Of a DNA stretch of 64,000 nt, positions 1-10,418 are shown piece after piece (the first letter of the stretch is position 1; every line of letters starts with the position of its first letter). The notes beneath the pieces are model-generated. The model was not told where the DNA came from. It did no database searches and worked only from the letters and a program-made list of their open reading frames with translations. The translations under genes and the position numbers were made by a program. The DNA comes from Bacteroides acidifaciens. GTDB taxonomy: Bacteria; Bacteroidota; Bacteroidia; Bacteroidales; Bacteroidaceae. The stretch spans positions 1,364,001 through 1,428,000 of the forward strand of contig NZ_CAEUHO010000001.1 of assembly GCF_903181435.1 (NCBI RefSeq), written 5' to 3'.

Positions 1-851
1 AGCCGGCTGAAATGTTGGGGATACTGGAATCCCAGTTCATAGGCTATCTGGCTGACCGTTTGCGTACCTTCTAATATCCGCTCTTTGGCAAGTTCAATGA
101 TTCGGCACTGGATATACTCTTGTGCAGTCTTGCCCGTCTCTTTTTTTATCAGGTCACCAAAGTAATTGGGAGAAAGACATACCTTGTCCGCAAAGTATTT
201 TACGGAAGGCAGCCCTTCATTCATCGCCACCTGTCCTTGGAAATATTCATCCAGCAAATGCTCGAACCTTACAATAATATCTTTATTTGCCTGGTTGCGG
301 GTGATAAACTGCCGTTCGTAGAAACGCATACAGTAATCGAGCAGCAGTTCGATGTTGCGCACGATAAGCTGCTTGCTATGTTTGTCAATAGCATGTTCCA
401 GTTCGATTTGAATCTTATGTATGCAGTCAGTTACGATTTCCTTTTCCTGGTCGGACAAGTGTAAGGCTTCACTTACCTCATAGGAAAAGAAAGAATAATT
501 CTTGATATTCTGTCCCAGTGAAGTTCCCCGTATTAAGTCAGGATGGAACAGGACACCGATAGATTGGGTACGAACCGGCGCCTGATTCCGGTTATCTATT
601 CCGATAACTTGTCCCGGAGCCATACAAACCACTGTCCCTTCCTGATAATCATAATATTTGCGACCATATTTTAGGTCTCCACATTTTGCGTCTTTCAGAA
701 ACAGGGAGTAGAATCCGATGTTCATGTGATAGTATTCCACTGTTTTTGTTGCTTTTGAAAAGTCAATCACATTGACCAAAGGGTGCAAAGTCTCCAGTCC
801 GAACAGTTGGTCGTATTGGTCAATCGTTTCAATTCTAGTAATTTCATCCAT
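1..851 (-). CDS. AraC-family transcriptional regulator (partial)
   Basis: This leftward gene runs off the left edge, so its C-terminus is missing. Reading the minus strand from the ATG at 851 gives an open frame of about 283 codons (MDEITRIETIDQ...). The N-terminal 160 residues look like an AraC-type sensing region (MAPGQVIGI, a cupin-like stretch). The last 100 residues hold the two helix-turn-helix motifs typical of the family (VCLSPNYFGDLIKKETGK, then TVSQIAYELGFQYPQHFSR). It should bind DNA and activate nearby or unlinked genes. A TATCTTTG -7 element lies on the minus strand at 876-883, but I see no good -33 element. The target is unknown; the adjacent gene on the right is only an epimerase remnant. 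Confidence 0.9.
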   Translation of the reverse strand, partial: MDEITRIETIDQYDQLFGLETLHPLVNVIDFSKATKTVEYYHMNIGFYSLFLKDAKCGDLKYGRKYYDYQEGTVVCMAPGQVIGIDNRNQAPVRTQSIGVLFHPDLIRGTSLGQNIKNYSFFSYEVSEALHLSDQEKEIVTDCIHKIQIELEHAIDKHSKQLIVRNIELLLDYCMRFYERQFITRNQANKDIIVRFEHLLDEYFQGQVAMNEGLPSVKYFADKVCLSPNYFGDLIKKETGKTAQEYIQCRIIELAKERILEGTQTVSQIAYELGFQYPQHFSR

Positions 852-1021
852 ACGGTTTACAGTTTTATCTGTAGGCAAAGATAAGACATTTCAGAACATC
901 TTTCTTATATCCCATTTGCAAATCAGTAATATAGGTACAAGAATCAGTAATTTATATACAACCTTAGCTGTGAATGGCAGAATTTAATATCTTTGTTCCA
1001 AGAATTTAAATACTTGTTTTT

Positions 1022-1439
1022 ATGAAAGCATTAGTCCGTCCCAGCCACACTTATAACGGCACGAAACCGCCTGTCTGCGTGCATGGAAGCAAAGGCAACT
1101 GGCAGATTTTGAAACGTATCCTCGACGGGAAGCCTGTGATTATTCCCGGTGACGGGACATCACTGTGGACATTGACACACTCCAAGGACTTTGCCAAAGG
1201 ATATGTAGGATTGATGGCGAATCCTCACGCCATAGGAAATGCCTTTCATATCACTACCGATGAAAGCATGACTTGGAATCAGATTTACCAAACGATTGCC
1301 GATGCCTTGGGAAAACCTTTGAATGCATTGCATGTCCCTTCCGATTTCCTTGCCTGACCCGGAATTTGATATATGGTGTGATAGAATAGCGGCTGCAATG
1401 CATGCAGCGGATGAAGCCTTTTTAAACAATCCGCGTTGA
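1022..1439 (+). pseudogene. NAD-dependent epimerase/dehydratase remnant
   Basis: A 111-residue open frame (1022-1357) matches the middle of a sugar-nucleotide epimerase/dehydratase (VRPSHTYN, DGTSLWTLTHSKDFAKG, SDFLA). The N-terminal NAD-binding Rossmann fold is absent. After the stop at 1355-1357, a different reading frame (1356-1439) continues with DPEFDIWCDRIAAAM and ends at TGA, which looks like the tail of the same family. The gene has therefore lost its 5' half and suffered a frame-changing internal deletion. A TATCTTTG promoter-like -7 box remains at 988-995. It is not expected to make a functional enzyme. A rearranged but working short protein cannot be excluded. Confidence 0.75.
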
Positions 1440-1469
1440 TTTCAGCGTCAAATTAGTATCAGTAGCAGT

Positions 1470-2003
1470 TTAGTAGGGGACATTGTGCCCTTGCTGCACC
1501 TCAATGCGTATCCCGAAATTGCCATTAGCGGATTTGAGCTCGAATGCTCCCCGGAAATTATTCTTTTCCCACGGCATAGCACTCCGGTTGGGCACTCTCC
1601 AACCGTCTTTATCATAATCTCCGTACGTATTGATTCTCATTCCGTTTTTCAACTTGAAAGACCCCATCTGCATGAACTGCGGAGAAGACGACAGCCCCCA
1701 ACCATATCCGAAACCGGAAAAATAAGAGGAAGAAAAAGCATCCGTAAATCCTTGTGAATATGTGGCATCCGTATTCAAACGGAATATCTGGTTGTAATCT
1801 TTGCTCATATCCGGCATGCTCAAATCAAACTTAGGCAGTTGCGGGGCAGTGACATTCATTAATCCCATATCCAGCAAAAAGCCGCCAAACTCCTTGATAT
1901 TAGCCGAAGGAGCACGACGGATACTATCGGAAGGAATTTCTGACTGTGCGGATGCAAAACCGACCGACAATATCAACGAAAGAAATAGAATCAGTTTTTT
2001 CAT
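1470..2003 (-). CDS. Exported hypothetical protein
   Basis: A 177-residue protein with a clear Sec signal peptide (MKKLILFLSLILSVGFASA, cleavage expected before QS). The rest is rich in Gly, Ser, Phe and Asn, includes YFSGFGYGWGLSSSPQFMQ around residues 94-112, and ends GHNVPY. I do not recognise a domain. It is probably periplasmic or outer-membrane associated. A minus-strand TATCTTTG element at 2026-2033, just upstream of the start, could be its promoter -7 box, and the aspD terminator separates it from the upstream operon, so it is likely transcribed alone. Confidence 0.7.
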   Translation of the reverse strand: MKKLILFLSLILSVGFASAQSEIPSDSIRRAPSANIKEFGGFLLDMGLMNVTAPQLPKFDLSMPDMSKDYNQIFRLNTDATYSQGFTDAFSSSYFSGFGYGWGLSSSPQFMQMGSFKLKNGMRINTYGDYDKDGWRVPNRSAMPWEKNNFRGAFELKSANGNFGIRIEVQQGHNVPY

Positions 2004-2075
2004 CTTCGTAAAGGTTGATTTACGGCAAAGATAGAAAATTTTAGTCTGACTATCTGTTTTCGTTATATTTTCTTA

Positions 2076-2109
2076 GAAAAAAACGGGAAGAAATTGATAC
2101 TTCCCGTTT
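2076..2109 (-). terminator. Rho-independent terminator of aspT-aspD
   Basis: A perfect 10-bp stem (AAACGGGAAG / CTTCCCGTTT) with a 9-nt loop is followed on the minus strand by a run of T. It starts 10 bases past the aspD stop codon. Confidence 0.85.
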
Positions 2110-2118
2110 CAAATAAAC

Positions 2119-3762
2119 TTATGATATGGATGCCTTCCACACCTCGGCATACTCTTCCAGTACCCGCTTGATGCTCTGCCCGATTTTTACATAATCGGCT
2201 TCATTCAAATTGGCAAGCGATACGCGGACACTCCATTTCGGGCCGGCGAAACCGCCGCCGTTTAATAGCACGAGTGAAGTCTCATTGGCGAGGCGGAACA
2301 CTACATCCAACGGATTGTATGTCTTTTCCAAGTAGGCAACGAAGTCATCTCCATAAAATTTCCTTGCCCATACCAGCATGTCTATTTCAGAATAATATCC
2401 GGCACGCAGCGGGTCTTCCACCAGTGTGAAACCGGTATTATCCCATAGTGCATGCAGGCGGCGATGGATAATTTCCTGCATCTTTGCTTTATATCGGTCT
2501 TCCTTATCAAGCAGCGAGAAGATTGCGAACAAACTCATCTGCATCTGTTGGGGCAGCGAAAGTCCGGCGGTATGATTCAGTGCAATTTGCCGGCTGTCAG
2601 CCACCATGCGGTCGATGAACTTCATCTTTTCCGGCTGCAAACTCAGACTGGAATAACGCTTGTTCAAGATTGTTTTCTGCTCCGCCGACAGGCGGGCAAT
2701 CATTTTGTCGTAGATGTTGTCTTCGTGTAGAGCAATAACTGCGTCTCTCCATCCCGTAGCTCCGAAATATTTGGAGAAAGAATAAACGCAAAGCGTATTA
2801 TGCGGTAGTTCCGCCATCAGCGAACGGAAGTGCGGGATAAATGTCCCATACACGTCATCCGTAATAATCATCAGGTTCGGATTGTCATTCTTTACGATGT
2901 TGACAATACGGGCGGCAGTCTCCGCGCTGAGCGCATAACTGGGCGGATTACTCGGATTAGTGATAAACAGTGCCTTGATTCGCGTATCTTTCAGCTTGTC
3001 GATATCCTCATCCTTATATTGCCACGTATGCAACCCGTCGGCTGTCATCTGGTCGGCAGATATTTCAGTGACATCGAATTGGTAACGCCGCAGTTGCGGA
3101 ATCTCGATATAAGGCGTGAAAACCGGGACCATCAAGGCGATGGCATCCCCTTGGTTCAGCAGGAAATTCTCTTGCAGCGAATCAAACAGGTAACATATGG
3201 CAGCCGTCCCCCCTTCGGTAGCGAAAAGGTCGAAAGTCCCTTTCGGCGGACGGCGGTCGCACATTTCCTGGGCCAAATAATCCTGTACGATGATTTCTGT
3301 AAAATGCAAGATACGGTCGGGCACGGGATATTGGTCACCGATAACGGATTCCGCCCATTCATGCACCAGTGTGTCCGGGTCGGCAGCGTGTTCCATCAAC
3401 ATATAGTTGTATCCCTCTTTCAGCAAATTGGCTCCCGCCGCCTTTTCGTTCTCTTTCAGGAAAGCCTCGAAGCGTGCGGCAATCCCTGCTTTTTGCGGAA
3501 TACCGGCGATTCCTTCTTCCAGTGAGAACGCCCGGCGACACTCGCAAAGCCCGAATTGTCCCAGCAGGAAAAATGCTTCACGTGGTTCGGTGGCAATCCA
3601 GTTCGGATTACCTCGTCCGGCATTCAGCATGGTGTGTGCTATCTTCTTAATACTTTCATCCGCCATATCGATAAGCTTGTTCTTAAGCTCGAACGGACTG
3701 ATGGACTCCATTTTCCTGGCATAATTTTTGGTAATGGCAGGGTCATTTGTTTTCTTTTCCAT
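2119..3762 (-). CDS. aspD: Aspartate 4-decarboxylase (PLP-dependent)
   Basis: The 547-residue length and sequence fit bifunctional aspartate aminotransferase/L-aspartate beta-decarboxylase, a fold-type I PLP enzyme that turns aspartate into alanine and CO2. The PLP-binding lysine is in SFSKYFGATGWR (Lys331), with TNPSNPP (about 269-275) and the TDDVYGTF cofactor-binding stretch (about 301-308) ahead of it. It lies 51 bp downstream of aspT, which exchanges aspartate for alanine. The pair forms the known decarboxylation cycle in which electrogenic exchange plus cytoplasmic proton consumption builds a proton gradient and buffers acid. It is the last gene of the pair and is followed by a strong terminator. 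Confidence 0.93.
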   Translation of the reverse strand: MEKKTNDPAITKNYARKMESISPFELKNKLIDMADESIKKIAHTMLNAGRGNPNWIATEPREAFFLLGQFGLCECRRAFSLEEGIAGIPQKAGIAARFEAFLKENEKAAGANLLKEGYNYMLMEHAADPDTLVHEWAESVIGDQYPVPDRILHFTEIIVQDYLAQEMCDRRPPKGTFDLFATEGGTAAICYLFDSLQENFLLNQGDAIALMVPVFTPYIEIPQLRRYQFDVTEISADQMTADGLHTWQYKDEDIDKLKDTRIKALFITNPSNPPSYALSAETAARIVNIVKNDNPNLMIITDDVYGTFIPHFRSLMAELPHNTLCVYSFSKYFGATGWRDAVIALHEDNIYDKMIARLSAEQKTILNKRYSSLSLQPEKMKFIDRMVADSRQIALNHTAGLSLPQQMQMSLFAIFSLLDKEDRYKAKMQEIIHRRLHALWDNTGFTLVEDPLRAGYYSEIDMLVWARKFYGDDFVAYLEKTYNPLDVVFRLANETSLVLLNGGGFAGPKWSVRVSLANLNEADYVKIGQSIKRVLEEYAEVWKASIS

Positions 3763-3813
3763 AATGATATTATTTATATATTCTCGAAATAATTGAGTTG
3801 ATTGAACGGGACG

Positions 3814-5508
3814 TTACATAAGCAGCACGATGACCACTCCCCAAATAATCAGCAATGTGTTGCCGACAGCATACGTCACAGTATATCCCAGGGCAGGCGT
3901 GTCACTTTCCACCGCATCCTGAATGGCGCCTAGTGCGGCAGTTGTGGTACGTGCCCCCGCCGTGCATCCCAAAGACAGGGCAGGATGGAACTTGAACAGA
4001 TACCTTGCCATCAGCAACCCTGCAAGAAGGGGAATGGCTGTTGCCAGCGCGCCGACGATGAACAGGCTAACCCCCACTTCCTTGAATCCGGCTATAAAAC
4101 TGGGACCTGCGGCAATGCCGACTACCGCGATAAACATGTTCAATCCTACATTGTTCAGTACCCATAAAGATGGTTCGGGGATACCACCGAATGTAGGATG
4201 CTTGCTGCGCAGCCAACCGAATAGAAGTCCGGCAATCAATGCTCCGCCACTCGTCGAAAGGCTGATGGGAACACCGCCCAGATGAATGGCAAGCGCACCG
4301 AAAAGTCCGCCGAGCAGAATACCCAGCCCGACAAAAATCATATCCGTCTGATTGGTCGGACGGTCTACATATCCCATCTGTTTGGCGGCGGCTTCCACCT
4401 CGTGCTTCATTCCCGTCAGTTCGAGAACGTCTCCCGAATCTACCACTGTCTGCGCAAGTACGGGAACATTGATACCCGCACGTTTGATACTGCGGATACT
4501 GACGCCGTGCATAAACTTCTGTGCCCGAATAGTCGCGACCTTTTCACCGGCGAAAGTCCGGTGTGTAACCATTACCGGAAGAGTCTCCGCCGGAAAATCG
4601 AGCAACTGGGCATCAATCACTTCCGGGCCAATCCAGTCCTCTTCGCCGATAACGAATTCCCTTCGTCCGCTTAGTACGACTTCATCTCCCGATTGGAGAA
4701 TCATGTCAGGACTGACTTCCTTCACAACTCCTTGCTGGCGAACCCGCTCCACAAATAAACGTTTGTCTTTCTCGTTCAGATAAGTTTCCAGTTCGCTGAC
4801 TTTTTTCCCTTTGCCAAACCACTTGTTCGTTATTTTGTAGGCACGGAACACCACCGGACGAAGGGCGGGAGAGAAGCCCGGTTCGTCGGCTTCCGAAGTC
4901 CCCATCTGTGCTTCCAGTTCCCTGCAGTCAGCTTTCACCTTTTCCAGTCCGCCGAGCATCTTGGGACCGAGGGAAGCCAGAATCCATGCGGAGCCTGCCG
5001 TACCGAAAATATAAGTTACGGCATAAGCCACCGGAATGGCATTGATATATGTAGCTTTCTGTGCTTCGCTGATACCCAACTGGTTAATCGTGTCACTAGC
5101 CACACCGATAACCGCTGAAATAGTCTGTGACCCTGCCAGCAAACCGGCAGCTTCGCCCACATGATACCCCATGATTTTAGCAAGAATCCACGGTGCCACC
5201 AAGCTCACGACACACATCAGCACGGCGAATCCTACCTGAGGCAGCCCATCCTTTTTCAGCCCGCGAAAGAACTGCGGTCCTACCTTATAGCCGACGGCAA
5301 ACAAAAAGAGTAGAAAAAATACGGCCTTCATCGGGCCGTCCACGGTAATGTTCAATTGTCCCACCAATACTCCTACAAGAAGTACGCTGGTCACCGTTCC
5401 TAAAGAAAACTTCCCTATCTTGAGCCTGCCCAACCAGAATCCCGCAAAGAGAGTGAGAAAAATGGCAAGCTCAGGGTGTACCCTTAGTTGATTAATAATC
5501 CATTCCAT
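3814..5508 (-). CDS. aspT: Aspartate:alanine antiporter (AspT family)
   Basis: A 564-residue membrane protein with hydrophobic helices at both ends (about residues 1-180 and 390-564) around a soluble central region of about 180 residues holding two RCK/TrkA-C-like domains, the architecture of the AspT/YidE/YbjL antiporters. Conserved stretches include [19 protein letters not shown] near residue 125 and [19 protein letters not shown] near the C-terminus. It should swap external aspartate for internal alanine at the inner membrane and feed the decarboxylase encoded next. The two genes are read leftward as one unit. The divergent fhs promoter begins only about 55 bp upstream of this start. Confidence 0.92.
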   Translation of the reverse strand: MEWIINQLRVHPELAIFLTLFAGFWLGRLKIGKFSLGTVTSVLLVGVLVGQLNITVDGPMKAVFFLLFLFAVGYKVGPQFFRGLKKDGLPQVGFAVLMCVVSLVAPWILAKIMGYHVGEAAGLLAGSQTISAVIGVASDTINQLGISEAQKATYINAIPVAYAVTYIFGTAGSAWILASLGPKMLGGLEKVKADCRELEAQMGTSEADEPGFSPALRPVVFRAYKITNKWFGKGKKVSELETYLNEKDKRLFVERVRQQGVVKEVSPDMILQSGDEVVLSGRREFVIGEEDWIGPEVIDAQLLDFPAETLPVMVTHRTFAGEKVATIRAQKFMHGVSIRSIKRAGINVPVLAQTVVDSGDVLELTGMKHEVEAAAKQMGYVDRPTNQTDMIFVGLGILLGGLFGALAIHLGGVPISLSTSGGALIAGLLFGWLRSKHPTFGGIPEPSLWVLNNVGLNMFIAVVGIAAGPSFIAGFKEVGVSLFIVGALATAIPLLAGLLMARYLFKFHPALSLGCTAGARTTTAALGAIQDAVESDTPALGYTVTYAVGNTLLIIWGVVIVLLM

Positions 5509-5563
5509 AATTAAGTTGTTGTTTAGGTTTATGTTACTTACAACAGTATTGTGCGGAAAGAGT

Positions 5564-5593
5564 TTGTTACTCGACGTAGATTTGTTACTTTTG
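5564..5593 (+). promoter_or_regulatory. Bacteroides-type promoter of fhs
   Basis: TTG at 5564-5566 and TACTTTTG at 5586-5593 are separated by 19 bp. This matches the Bacteroides consensus (TTG, 19-21 bp, TAnnTTTG) and ends 31 bp before the fhs start codon. Confidence 0.75.
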
Positions 5594-5624
5594 CATTTTC
5601 AAAATAAAACTAACCATATTCTGT

Positions 5625-7292
5625 ATGAAATCAGACATAGAAATAGCTCGCAGCATTGAGCTGAAGAAAGTAAAGCAGGTTGCCGAAAGTATCGGAATTC
5701 CTCGCGAGGAAGTGGAAAATTATGGTCGCTATATCGCAAAGATTCCCGAACAACTGATTGATGAAGAGAAAGTAAAGAAAAGTAATCTCATCCTGGTGAC
5801 TGCCATTACGGCCACAAAAGCGGGTATCGGTAAAACTACAGTATCTATCGGTCTTGCCTTAGGCCTCAATAAAATAGGAAAGAAGGCGATTGTTGCACTT
5901 CGCGAACCTTCTCTCGGGCCATGCTTCGGCATGAAGGGCGGAGCAGCCGGCGGCGGATACGCCCAAGTACTCCCGATGGACAAAATCAATCTCCACTTCA
6001 CCGGAGACTTTCATGCCATTACCTCTGCGCACAACATGATTTCCGCCCTGTTGGATAATTATCTTTATCAAAACCAGGCAAAAGGGTTCGGGCTGAAAGA
6101 AATCCTCTGGCGTCGTGTGCTCGACGTGAACGACCGTTCATTGCGTAGCATCGTTGTCGGGTTGGGACCGAAGTCGAACGGCATCACACAAGAGTCCGGT
6201 TTCGACATTACACCCGCCTCGGAGATTATGGCAATTCTTTGTCTCTCCAAAGACGTGAACGACTTGCGCCGCCGTATTGAAAATATCCTGCTCGGATTCA
6301 CTTACGATGACAAGCCTTTCACAGTCAAAGACCTGGGAGTGGCAGGAGCCATCACCGTATTGCTGAAAGATGCTATCCACCCCAATCTCGTTCAGACCAC
6401 TGAAGGCACTGCCGCTTTCGTACACGGCGGACCGTTTGCCAATATCGCCCACGGTTGCAACTCCATCCTGGCTACCAAACTGGCAATGTCTTTCGGCGAC
6501 TACGTAATCACAGAAGCCGGATTCGGTGCCGACCTCGGTGCGGAAAAGTTTTATAATATCAAATGTCGTAAAAGCGGGCTTCAACCACGCCTGACAGTAA
6601 TCGTCGCTACTGCGCAAGGACTGAAAATGCATGGCGGCGTCAGTCTCGACCGCATCAAGGAACCGAACATGGAAGGGTTGAAAGAAGGATTGCGCAACCT
6701 CGACAAGCATGTCCGCAATCTACGTTCTTTCGGTCAGACAGTGATTGTTGCTTTCAATAAGTTCGCTACCGATACGGATGAAGAAATGGAACTTCTTCGC
6801 CAACATTGCGAACAACTGGGTGTAGGCTTTGCCATCAACAACGCATTCTGTGAAGGCGGAGAGGGAGCAGTAGACATGGCACGCCTGGTAGTGGATACTA
6901 TCGAAAATAAACCGTCCGCCCCCCTGCGCTATACATACAAAGAAGAAGACAGCATTGAGCAGAAGATTGAAAAGGTGGCTACCAATATCTACGGTGCAAG
7001 TGTCATCACTTACAGCAGCATTGCCCGCAACCGTATCAAGCTGATTGAGAAAATGGGAATCACCCATTATCCCGTCTGCATCGCCAAGACGCAATACTCA
7101 TTCTCTGCCGACCCTAAAATTTATGGTGCAGTGAACAATTTCGAATTCCACATCAAGGATATTGTTATCAATAACGGTGCGGAAATGATTGTGGCGATAG
7201 CGGGAGAAATTCTCCGTATGCCGGGACTTCCGAAAGAACCGCAGGCATTGCATATCGACATTGTGGATGGAGAAATTGAAGGGCTGAGTTAA
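5625..7292 (+). CDS. fhs: Formate-tetrahydrofolate ligase
   Basis: The 555-residue protein is the full length of the family. It joins formate to tetrahydrofolate with ATP to give 10-formyl-THF for one-carbon metabolism. The P-loop is TKAGIGKTT (about residues 64-72). Family-typical stretches include [19 protein letters not shown] (near 93-111) and [15 protein letters not shown] (near 240). The gene has its own promoter and is followed by a stem-loop. It converges on glyA, which makes 5,10-methylene-THF, so the two sides of folate one-carbon supply sit together, though they are transcribed separately. Confidence 0.96.
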   Translation: MKSDIEIARSIELKKVKQVAESIGIPREEVENYGRYIAKIPEQLIDEEKVKKSNLILVTAITATKAGIGKTTVSIGLALGLNKIGKKAIVALREPSLGPCFGMKGGAAGGGYAQVLPMDKINLHFTGDFHAITSAHNMISALLDNYLYQNQAKGFGLKEILWRRVLDVNDRSLRSIVVGLGPKSNGITQESGFDITPASEIMAILCLSKDVNDLRRRIENILLGFTYDDKPFTVKDLGVAGAITVLLKDAIHPNLVQTTEGTAAFVHGGPFANIAHGCNSILATKLAMSFGDYVITEAGFGADLGAEKFYNIKCRKSGLQPRLTVIVATAQGLKMHGGVSLDRIKEPNMEGLKEGLRNLDKHVRNLRSFGQTVIVAFNKFATDTDEEMELLRQHCEQLGVGFAINNAFCEGGEGAVDMARLVVDTIENKPSAPLRYTYKEEDSIEQKIEKVATNIYGASVITYSSIARNRIKLIEKMGITHYPVCIAKTQYSFSADPKIYGAVNNFEFHIKDIVINNGAEMIVAIAGEILRMPGLPKEPQALHIDIVDGEIEGLS

Positions 7293-7321
7293 CAACAGTT
7301 GAACCGCAAGGAAACCTTGCT

Positions 7322-7380
7322 CCAACGCTACGTTGGTAAATCCCCGTCTTTCCTTATAAATCAATAGGGAAAGACGGGGA
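7322..7380 (+). terminator. Stem-loops after fhs
   Basis: A small hairpin CCAACG-CTA-CGTTGG (7322-7336) is followed by a perfect 13-bp stem TCCCCGTCTTTCC (7341-7353) / GGAAAGACGGGGA (7368-7380). There is no long T-run after it, so termination may be weak. The rest of the 335-bp gap up to glyA contains the glyA terminator and no gene that I can see. Confidence 0.55.
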
Positions 7381-7534
7381 TGCTTGTATATAGAGTCCGG
7401 TACGCCTTTTTTATATCTCTTCCGGCATACCGTACGATTGGATTCATTTTGTTGAAGAGATATTTTATATCCTTTTTGTAATATGGAAAACGAAATTCCT
7501 GACAGATAGTTCGGAGAGCGGAGTTAATAAATAC

Positions 7535-7567
7535 AAAAAAAGTCTGTCCTTTTCACAAAGAACAGAC
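7535..7567 (-). terminator. Rho-independent terminator of glyA
   Basis: On the minus strand a stem (GTCTGTTCTTT paired with AAAAGGACAGAC, one mismatch) is followed directly by seven T. It lies about 60 bases past the glyA stop. Confidence 0.8.
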
Positions 7568-7627
7568 CCATGAAAATTCACAAATCAAATTTTGATAACC
7601 CAAACAGCTATCAAATAGAAAATATTT

Positions 7628-8908
7628 TTAGTAAGCAAAAAGAGGATATTTCTTCATTGTCTCATTGACACGTGCACGCACCTGTGCAATAACCTCTTCA
7701 TTTTCTACGTTAGACAATACAGTCTCAATCATTTCAGCGATTTCGAGCATTAAGTCTTCCTTAGCTCCACGAGTCGTGATGGCAGGAGTACCCAGACGGA
7801 TACCGGAAGTCTGGAAAGCCGAACGGCTGTCAAACGGAACCATATTCTTGTTTACGGTAATATCAGCAGAAACCAATGCTTTTTCCGCTACCTTACCTGT
7901 CAAATCAGGATATTTGCTACGCAGGTCTACCAGCATGGAGTGGTTGTCGGTACCACCGGAAACGATGGTAAAGCCACGGTCTACGAGAGCCTGTGCAAGT
8001 ACAGCTGCATTTTTCTGTACCTGTTTAGCATATTCCTTGAATTCAGGTTGCAGGATTTCGCCGAAAGCTACTGCTTTGGCAGCAATTACGTGTTCCAGCG
8101 GTCCGCCTTGGATACCGGGGAATACGGCAGAATCCAACAATTGAGACATCATTTTGATTTCACCCTTCGGAGTTTTCTTACCCCATGGATTGGGGAAGTC
8201 CTTACCCATCATGATGACACCACCACGAGGTCCGCGAAGTGTTTTATGTGTAGTAGAAGTGACGATATGTGCATATTTTACCGGGTTTTCGAGTACTCCG
8301 GCAGCAATCAGGCCGGCAGGGTGAGCCATGTCAATCATCAGGATGGCGCCTACCTTGTCAGCGATTTCGCGCATACGTTTGTAATCCCATTCGCGGGAGT
8401 AAGCAGAACCGCCACCGATAATCATTTTCGGTTTCTCACGCAGAGCGACTTCTTCCATCTGGTCGTAGTCAACGCGTCCTGTTTCCTGATTCAGGTTATA
8501 TTCGCAAGGAGTATAGATGATGCCCGAAGTGTTCACCAATGAACCGTGGGAAAGGTGTCCGCCGTGTGCAAGGTTCAATCCCATGAATTTGTCGCCCGGA
8601 TTCAGGACAGCCAGGAAAACCGCTGCGTTAGCTTGCGCTCCTGAGTGCGGCTGTACGTTTGCCCATTCGGCTCCGAAGATTTCTTTCAGGCGGTCGATAG
8701 CGATTTGTTCGCTTTGGTCTACAACCTCACAACCACCATAGTAGCGTTTGCCCGGATAACCTTCTGCGTACTTGTTGGTCAGGCAAGAACCCATTGCCTG
8801 CATTACCTGGTCACTCACGAAGTTTTCTGATGCAATCAGCTCGATACCTTTCAGCTGACGTTGATGCTCTTTTTCGATGATGTCGAAAATTAAGTCGTCT
8901 CTTTTCAT
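7628..8908 (-). CDS. glyA: Serine hydroxymethyltransferase
   Basis: The 426-residue PLP enzyme converts serine and tetrahydrofolate to glycine and 5,10-methylene-THF in the cytoplasm. The Schiff-base lysine is in [14 protein letters not shown] (Lys222), with IELIASENF at residues 22-30 and QPHSGAQAN near 86-94. Length and motifs are full and standard. It has its own promoter (8962-8993) and terminator. It is convergent with fhs, its metabolic partner. Confidence 0.97.
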   Translation of the reverse strand: MKRDDLIFDIIEKEHQRQLKGIELIASENFVSDQVMQAMGSCLTNKYAEGYPGKRYYGGCEVVDQSEQIAIDRLKEIFGAEWANVQPHSGAQANAAVFLAVLNPGDKFMGLNLAHGGHLSHGSLVNTSGIIYTPCEYNLNQETGRVDYDQMEEVALREKPKMIIGGGSAYSREWDYKRMREIADKVGAILMIDMAHPAGLIAAGVLENPVKYAHIVTSTTHKTLRGPRGGVIMMGKDFPNPWGKKTPKGEIKMMSQLLDSAVFPGIQGGPLEHVIAAKAVAFGEILQPEFKEYAKQVQKNAAVLAQALVDRGFTIVSGGTDNHSMLVDLRSKYPDLTGKVAEKALVSADITVNKNMVPFDSRSAFQTSGIRLGTPAITTRGAKEDLMLEIAEMIETVLSNVENEEVIAQVRARVNETMKKYPLFAY

Positions 8909-8961
8909 TCTTTTATAAGTAAGATTAAAATTCTAATTCGAGATACCTATTTTTAAGCGCA

Positions 8962-8993
8962 CAAAGTTAATGAAATCAAAGAATAATTGACAA
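8962..8993 (-). promoter_or_regulatory. Bacteroides-type promoter of glyA
   Basis: On the minus strand TTG (8991-8993) and TAACTTTG (8962-8969) are 21 bp apart, a good consensus match, 54 bp ahead of the glyA start. The rest of the 176-bp gap (to 9084) is AT-rich with repeated ATTGACAAT and TCAATTTTC-like words and no gene. Confidence 0.75.
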
Positions 8994-9084
8994 TTGCCCC
9001 TTGACAATTGACAATCTTTAAATATTCATCCCTTTGAACCGCTACTCTTTATTTTTCAATTCTCAATTTTCAACTCTCAATTTA

Positions 9085-9816
9085 TCAAAGGAAGAATCCC
9101 AGTGAAAAACTTAACGCGCTGTCGCGACGGTGGAAAGTGATATGGCTGACTCCCGTACTACCGTCGGAATTGATATTGTCATACACAATGGATTTGGAAA
9201 TATTTCCCACTCCTTGTTCATAGCGGAAATCGAAGAAGATACGGGAAATATTGACGCCCACGCCAATCACCGCACTGACATTGAACGGATACAACTTCTC
9301 ATGAATACCTTTCTGGTCGAAGTTCCTGAAAGTGATTTCGTTCTGCTTTCCCCATAAATAGCGGAGTTTCGGTCCTGCAAAGATAGACATTCCATACGGC
9401 CCCTTCTTCACCACATTGTACCCGTACAAGACAGGGAAGTCAATGCTGTGCAGTACAGATTGCACCGAGGCATAATCCGGCTCGATGGCGGGATGCTGCG
9501 AGCCCAGCTTGTCGAAAGTAATTTCACATTTGGTTACATTGTACGATACTTCCGGCTGTATGAAATGCTTCTTCATATTGATGCGCATGAAGAGGGCACC
9601 GAAATAGCCGATTTTATAGTTATTCTGCACCTCGTCAATCGTCACGTCCTTAATCTTCAACTCGGATACCATGAACATGGAAGAGTTGAATCCCGCCTTG
9701 ATGCCGAAATTGATTTTCTTGGTATTGGGGCGATCCACTCTGTCTGAGTTGTAATTCTGTCCAAAAGCCATGCAGGCTACGGCCAGCGAACCGAGAAGAA
9801 GGATTTTGCGTAACAT
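9085..9816 (-). CDS. Outer-membrane beta-barrel protein (PorT-like)
   Basis: A 243-residue protein with a signal peptide (MLRKILLLGSLAVACMAFG). It then shows alternating amphipathic strands and ends in an aromatic residue pattern (ALSFSLGFFL) typical of outer-membrane barrels. FGIKAGFNSSMF after the signal is a common opening of the PorT/OMP_b-brl_2 class. The function is not evident. It is the last gene of the pyrB-pyrI-flavin reductase run, starting 6 bp after the flavin reductase stop, so it is probably co-transcribed, with no clear metabolic link. Confidence 0.8.
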   Translation of the reverse strand: MLRKILLLGSLAVACMAFGQNYNSDRVDRPNTKKINFGIKAGFNSSMFMVSELKIKDVTIDEVQNNYKIGYFGALFMRINMKKHFIQPEVSYNVTKCEITFDKLGSQHPAIEPDYASVQSVLHSIDFPVLYGYNVVKKGPYGMSIFAGPKLRYLWGKQNEITFRNFDQKGIHEKLYPFNVSAVIGVGVNISRIFFDFRYEQGVGNISKSIVYDNINSDGSTGVSHITFHRRDSALSFSLGFFL

Positions 9817-9822
9817 ACTGAT

Positions 9823-10410
9823 TTATTTTTTCTTTTCTACACTCCAGCCGAACTTGCCGATTTTCTCTCCCAAATCATAATATCCGCCATGCACGTATAC
9901 CAGCGGATTAGCTTCCGCCAGTTCGAACTTTCCGGTTTCGGGATTCAGGTTCCGCTCGTCCGCACGCACATTCACTACATCCGCGATAAACATATCATGC
10001 GAGCCGAGAGAAACAATTTCCTTCACACGGCATTCGATGCAAAGGGGAGACTCTTCAATCAACGGCGCGTTCACTACGCTACATCGCCCCGGAGTGAGCT
10101 TCATCTCTTCAAACTTATGATAATCACGTCCCGAACGGACTCCGCACCAGTCGGTGGCAAAAGCCATGTCTTTCGTTGTCAGGTTAATGACAAACTCCAT
10201 GTTCCGCTTGATAATCCCATATGAATGCCGTTCCGGACGTACGGATATATAACACATGGGCGGATTCGTGCAAATCGTACCCGTCCATGCTACAGTGATA
10301 ATATTATATTCACTTTCTTCCTTTCCGCAACTGACCAGTACAGCCGGAAGCGGATAAATCATTGTTCCTGGTTTCCAGTCTTGTTTCACTTCTTTAATAG
10401 AAAATTGCAA
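9823..10410 (-). CDS. Flavin reductase family protein
   Basis: A 195-residue protein of the FMN-binding split-barrel flavin reductase family. PLPAVLVSCG, NIITVAWTGTICTNPPMCYISVRP (split here as ITVAWTGTICTNPP and CYISVRP), and FVINLTT (about residues 72-78) are characteristic. It probably binds FMN and reduces flavin or a small substrate with NAD(P)H in the cytoplasm. The natural substrate cannot be told from the sequence. It starts 8 bp after pyrI, in the same leftward operon. Confidence 0.85.
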   Translation of the reverse strand: MQFSIKEVKQDWKPGTMIYPLPAVLVSCGKEESEYNIITVAWTGTICTNPPMCYISVRPERHSYGIIKRNMEFVINLTTKDMAFATDWCGVRSGRDYHKFEEMKLTPGRCSVVNAPLIEESPLCIECRVKEIVSLGSHDMFIADVVNVRADERNLNPETGKFELAEANPLVYVHGGYYDLGEKIGKFGWSVEKKK

Positions 10411-10418
10411 GTTGAAAA

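Noticed and set aside
2830..3525. 231-codon frame opposite aspD
   Set aside because: Antisense shadow of a well-supported enzyme gene.
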